Of a stretch of DNA of 64,000 nucleotides, positions 61,821 through 64,000 are shown piece by piece. The notes beneath the pieces were generated by a model that was not told where the DNA came from, did not search any database, and saw nothing but the letters and a program-made list of their open reading frames with translations. The DNA comes from an uncultured Clostridia bacterium. Lineage in GTDB: Bacteria > Bacillota > Clostridia > TANB77 > CAG-508. The position numbers were made by a program, and so were the translations under genes. Numbering within the stretch: position 1 is the stretch's first letter; the number at the start of each line of letters is the position of its first letter. The stretch is taken from the NCBI GenBank assembly GCA_934141555.1, contig CAKPCK010000005.1, positions 37,594 through 101,593 of the forward strand, read 5' to 3'.

Positions 61821-63284
61821 TTATCCTATAATTTCTTTTACTATTATTCTTTCGTCAAATGGATATTTTGTTCCATTTATTTCTTGATATGGTTCATGAC
61901 CTTTTCCTGCAAGTACTATTATATCTAATTTGTTTGCCATTTCTATTGCTTCTTTTATTGCCTCTTTTCTGTCTACTACTACTTTATATTTTCCGTTTGT
62001 TTTTTTCATTCCTTCTTCAATTTCTTTTACTATTTCTTCAGGTTCTTCTGTACGAGGATTATCTGTTGTTATAAATGTAAAATCTGCTATTTTTCCTGAT
62101 ATTTCTCCCATTAATGGTCTTTTTCCTTTATCTCTGTCTCCTCCACATCCAAATACTGATATTACTCTTCCTCTTGTATAGCTTTTTACTGCTGATAATA
62201 TATTTTGTAAGCTTTCTGGTGAATGTGCATAATCTATCATTATTGGTATTTCTTTTTTGTTTGGTACCATTTCAGATCTTCCTGGTACTTTTATTTCTGC
62301 TAATGCTTCTATTACTTTGTCTGATGCTATTCCTAATTTTTTTGCTACACATATTGCTGCAAGTGCATTATATACACTAAATCTTCCTGGAATATCTACT
62401 TTTACTCTTTCATTTCTGTCAGATACTTTTACTCTGAAATCCACATAGGAATTTGTTATTGTTATATCTTTTGCTAATACTTCACAATAATTGTCTATTC
62501 CATATGTCATTATTTTATTTTCTGGTAATAATCTTGGTATTTTTGATACTTGTAAATCATCAACATTTATTATTCCATTGTCACACATTTTGAATAGCTT
62601 TAATTTTGATTCAAAATAGTCTTTCATATCTGGGTGTTCTTTTTCACTGATATGATCTTCTGAGAAGTTTGTAAATACTACTATATCAAAATTGCATCCA
62701 TCTACTCTATGTAGTTTTAAGCTTTGTGATGATACTTCCATTACTACATATTCAACACCTGCTTCTACCATTTGTGCAAATGTTTTTTGTAATTCTATAC
62801 TTTCTGGTGTTGTTCTTGCACTTTCTGATATCATTTTTCCGTTTATATATGTTGCTATTGTTCCTATTAATCCAACTTTATGTTCTGATTTTTCTAATAT
62901 TTCTTTAATCATATATGTTGTTGTTGTTTTTCCTTTTGTTCCTGTTACTCCTATTAATTTGAATTTTCTTGATGGATTTCCGTAGAAATTGCAACTACAT
63001 ATTGCTAATGCTTCTCTTGTGTCTCTTGCCATAATTATTGTTACATCTGCTGGTAATTTAATTTTTTTCAAATCACAGCCTTCTTGAACCATTACTACTT
63101 TTGCTCCAGCTTCTATTGCATTGTTTATATAGTCATGACCGTCTACACTATAGCCTTTTATTGCTATAAACATATATCCTTCTTTTATGTTTTTTGAGTT
63201 ACTTTCTAGTCCTGTTATGTCTAAGTCAAGGTTTCCTTTTGCTTTTAGTCCTTCTAATCCTACTAATATTTTTTTTAATTCCAT
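61821..63284 (-). CDS. murE: UDP-MurNAc-tripeptide synthetase MurE, meso-DAP type
   Basis: 487 residues. It adds the third residue of the peptidoglycan stem. ATP loop IGVTGTKGKTTTTYMIKE, SARTTPESIELQ, NFSEDHISEKEHPDM (with the carbamylated-Lys SKLKLF), and TTDNPRTEEPEEIVKEI. The DNPR motif marks the diaminopimelate-adding form. Start 63284 follows AGGAGA; a longer frame to 63341 overlaps the promoter region. First gene of the wall cluster. Confidence 0.95.
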   Translation of the reverse strand: MELKKILVGLEGLKAKGNLDLDITGLESNSKNIKEGYMFIAIKGYSVDGHDYINNAIEAGAKVVMVQEGCDLKKIKLPADVTIIMARDTREALAICSCNFYGNPSRKFKLIGVTGTKGKTTTTYMIKEILEKSEHKVGLIGTIATYINGKMISESARTTPESIELQKTFAQMVEAGVEYVVMEVSSQSLKLHRVDGCNFDIVVFTNFSEDHISEKEHPDMKDYFESKLKLFKMCDNGIINVDDLQVSKIPRLLPENKIMTYGIDNYCEVLAKDITITNSYVDFRVKVSDRNERVKVDIPGRFSVYNALAAICVAKKLGIASDKVIEALAEIKVPGRSEMVPNKKEIPIMIDYAHSPESLQNILSAVKSYTRGRVISVFGCGGDRDKGKRPLMGEISGKIADFTFITTDNPRTEEPEEIVKEIEEGMKKTNGKYKVVVDRKEAIKEAIEMANKLDIIVLAGKGHEPYQEINGTKYPFDERIIVKEIIG

Positions 63285-63405
63285 ATTTGTCTCCTTTTGC
63301 CTACTCTTTTTTATAGGCTCTAATATAAGGGATTTTGTCAATTGCCATTAATCCCATTATCGCATACATTATATAACTATTTTTTTGTTTTGTATAGTGA
63401 ATTCG

Positions 63406-63442
63406 AAAAAATCACTTAATAAATTTTATTAAGTGATTTTTT
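63406..63442 (-). terminator. Terminator of the repeat-protein gene
   Basis: An 18-nt arm AAAAAATCACTTAATAAA and its complement form a nearly perfect AT-rich palindrome ending in T runs, 17 nt past the stop. Confidence 0.75.
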
Positions 63443-63458
63443 GTTTTATTCATTTGAT

Positions 63459-64000
63459 TTAGTCTTTCTGTGTTATTTCTTGTTGTTTATGAATTAATTT
63501 ATTTAAATCCTTCTGCGCTTCATCACATTCTTGTACTGTTGCTGTGTATGAGGCTTGTCCTATTGATTGACCTGTGATTTTCTTTTTGACACCATATTCT
63601 TCTATTATTCTTTCATATCTTTCTACTAGTGCTATTTCTCCTTCTCTCATTCCGTATTCTTGTTTTATTTCTTCTCGACTTAGTCCTTTCTCTTTTCCTT
63701 CTTGATAATTTTTCCAGATAGTACTTTGTTTAAATTTGATTAAAGCTTGTCCTAATCCTAACTCTCTTTCTTCTTTTGCTGTCTTTATTCCTTTTATACT
63801 TGACCTTGGAGTCCTTCTACTATATTCTGGCTTTCCTTCAAATTGCTCTTTACACCATTTTTCTATTTTTATTATATTATCCGCCTGAATATTTAAGTCG
63901 CCATAATTATATTCTTCTATTGCGCTTTCATATCTTTCTACTAGTGCTATTTCTCCTTCTCTCATTCCGTATTCTTGTTTTATTTCTTCTCGACTTAGTC
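63459..64000 (-). CDS. Repeat protein with LSREEIKQEYGMREGEI units, partial
   Basis: The frame is open to the right edge, so the N-terminus is missing. At least two copies of LSREEIKQEYGMREGEIALV-ERYE occur 105 residues apart, with WCKEQFEGKPEYSRRTPRSS and LGLGQALIKFKQSTIWKNYQ between them. The unit resembles the helicase-associated-type Trp/helix repeats seen in Clostridial proteins. No enzyme domain is visible in the fragment. It is upstream of the murE cluster but ends in its own terminator. Confidence 0.65.
   Translation of the reverse strand, partial: LSREEIKQEYGMREGEIALVERYESAIEEYNYGDLNIQADNIIKIEKWCKEQFEGKPEYSRRTPRSSIKGIKTAKEERELGLGQALIKFKQSTIWKNYQEGKEKGLSREEIKQEYGMREGEIALVERYERIIEEYGVKKKITGQSIGQASYTATVQECDEAQKDLNKLIHKQQEITQKD
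63611..63685 (-). repeat. 75-nt perfect direct repeat, copy 1
   Basis: Identical base for base to 63926-64000, a period of 315 nt (105 codons) inside the repeat-protein gene. Confidence 0.9.
63926..64000 (-). repeat. 75-nt perfect direct repeat, copy 2 (reaches window edge)
   Basis: Second copy of the 63611-63685 sequence; it may extend beyond the window. Confidence 0.9.

Overview
The window reads as a chromosome segment of an uncultured, very AT-rich, low-GC Gram-positive bacterium of the Clostridia type, probably a host-associated spore-former. The evidence is dipicolinate synthase DpaA, a YtvI-type sporulation membrane protein, a FtsW/SpoVE protein beside MraY and MurG, a T-box leader in front of an isoleucyl-tRNA synthetase gene, SmpB, a DUF1540 protein, and a MurE with the DNPR motif typical of meso-diaminopimelate peptidoglycan. 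Nearly all core genes are on the minus strand and read right to left.

Layout: the left edge cuts the start of adenylate kinase. From 0.3 to 11.3 kb lie small orphan proteins, mtaB, a ROK sugar kinase, a Thr/Ser-rich surface protein with an FGE-like domain, smpB (plus strand), a DUF1540 gene, a degenerate SecD/SecF pair, a rhodanese, uppP and dpaA. From 11.5 to 22 kb lie a TPR protein, rimO, a short RNase G, pth, polA, rpmA, rplU and a flippase-like protein. A pilin-like GLUG-repeat protein follows, then one fatty-acid synthesis operon at 24.2-34.3 kb (acyl-CoA ligase, birA, fabD, fabG, fabF, accB, fabZ, accC, accD, accA, fabI) with no acpP or fabH. From 35.8 to 50.7 kb come a giant 2-hydroxyacyl-CoA dehydratase activase, uvrA, a TasA/SipW/DUF5305 export module, and ileS behind a T-box. 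From 52.8 to 64 kb come ytvI, a CBS protein, an XRE regulator and a compact wall cluster murE-mraY-ftsW-murG-histidine kinase.

Two things stand out from this background. First, single genes with clearly different, more C/G-ending codon use sit between the native operons, each with its own sigma-A promoter and strong hairpin terminator (314-812, 34738-35272, 35352-35817, 40282-40922, 51164-52800, 55137-56167). Three of these promoters share the same palindromic spacer, and two of the genes are paralogues. Second, at 34.5-34.7 kb there is a compact locus with the full topology of the pAD1 par/Fst type I toxin-antitoxin family: a tiny hydrophobic peptide gene and a short convergent RNA, a shared bidirectional terminator, and direct repeats that place the antisense RNA over the peptide's start codon. 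A further candidate small RNA with an exposed anti-Shine-Dalgarno loop lies at 40.9-41.1 kb.

All assignments rest on reading motifs and gene order. No database search was run, and no tRNA, rRNA, CRISPR array, transposase or prophage was recognised.
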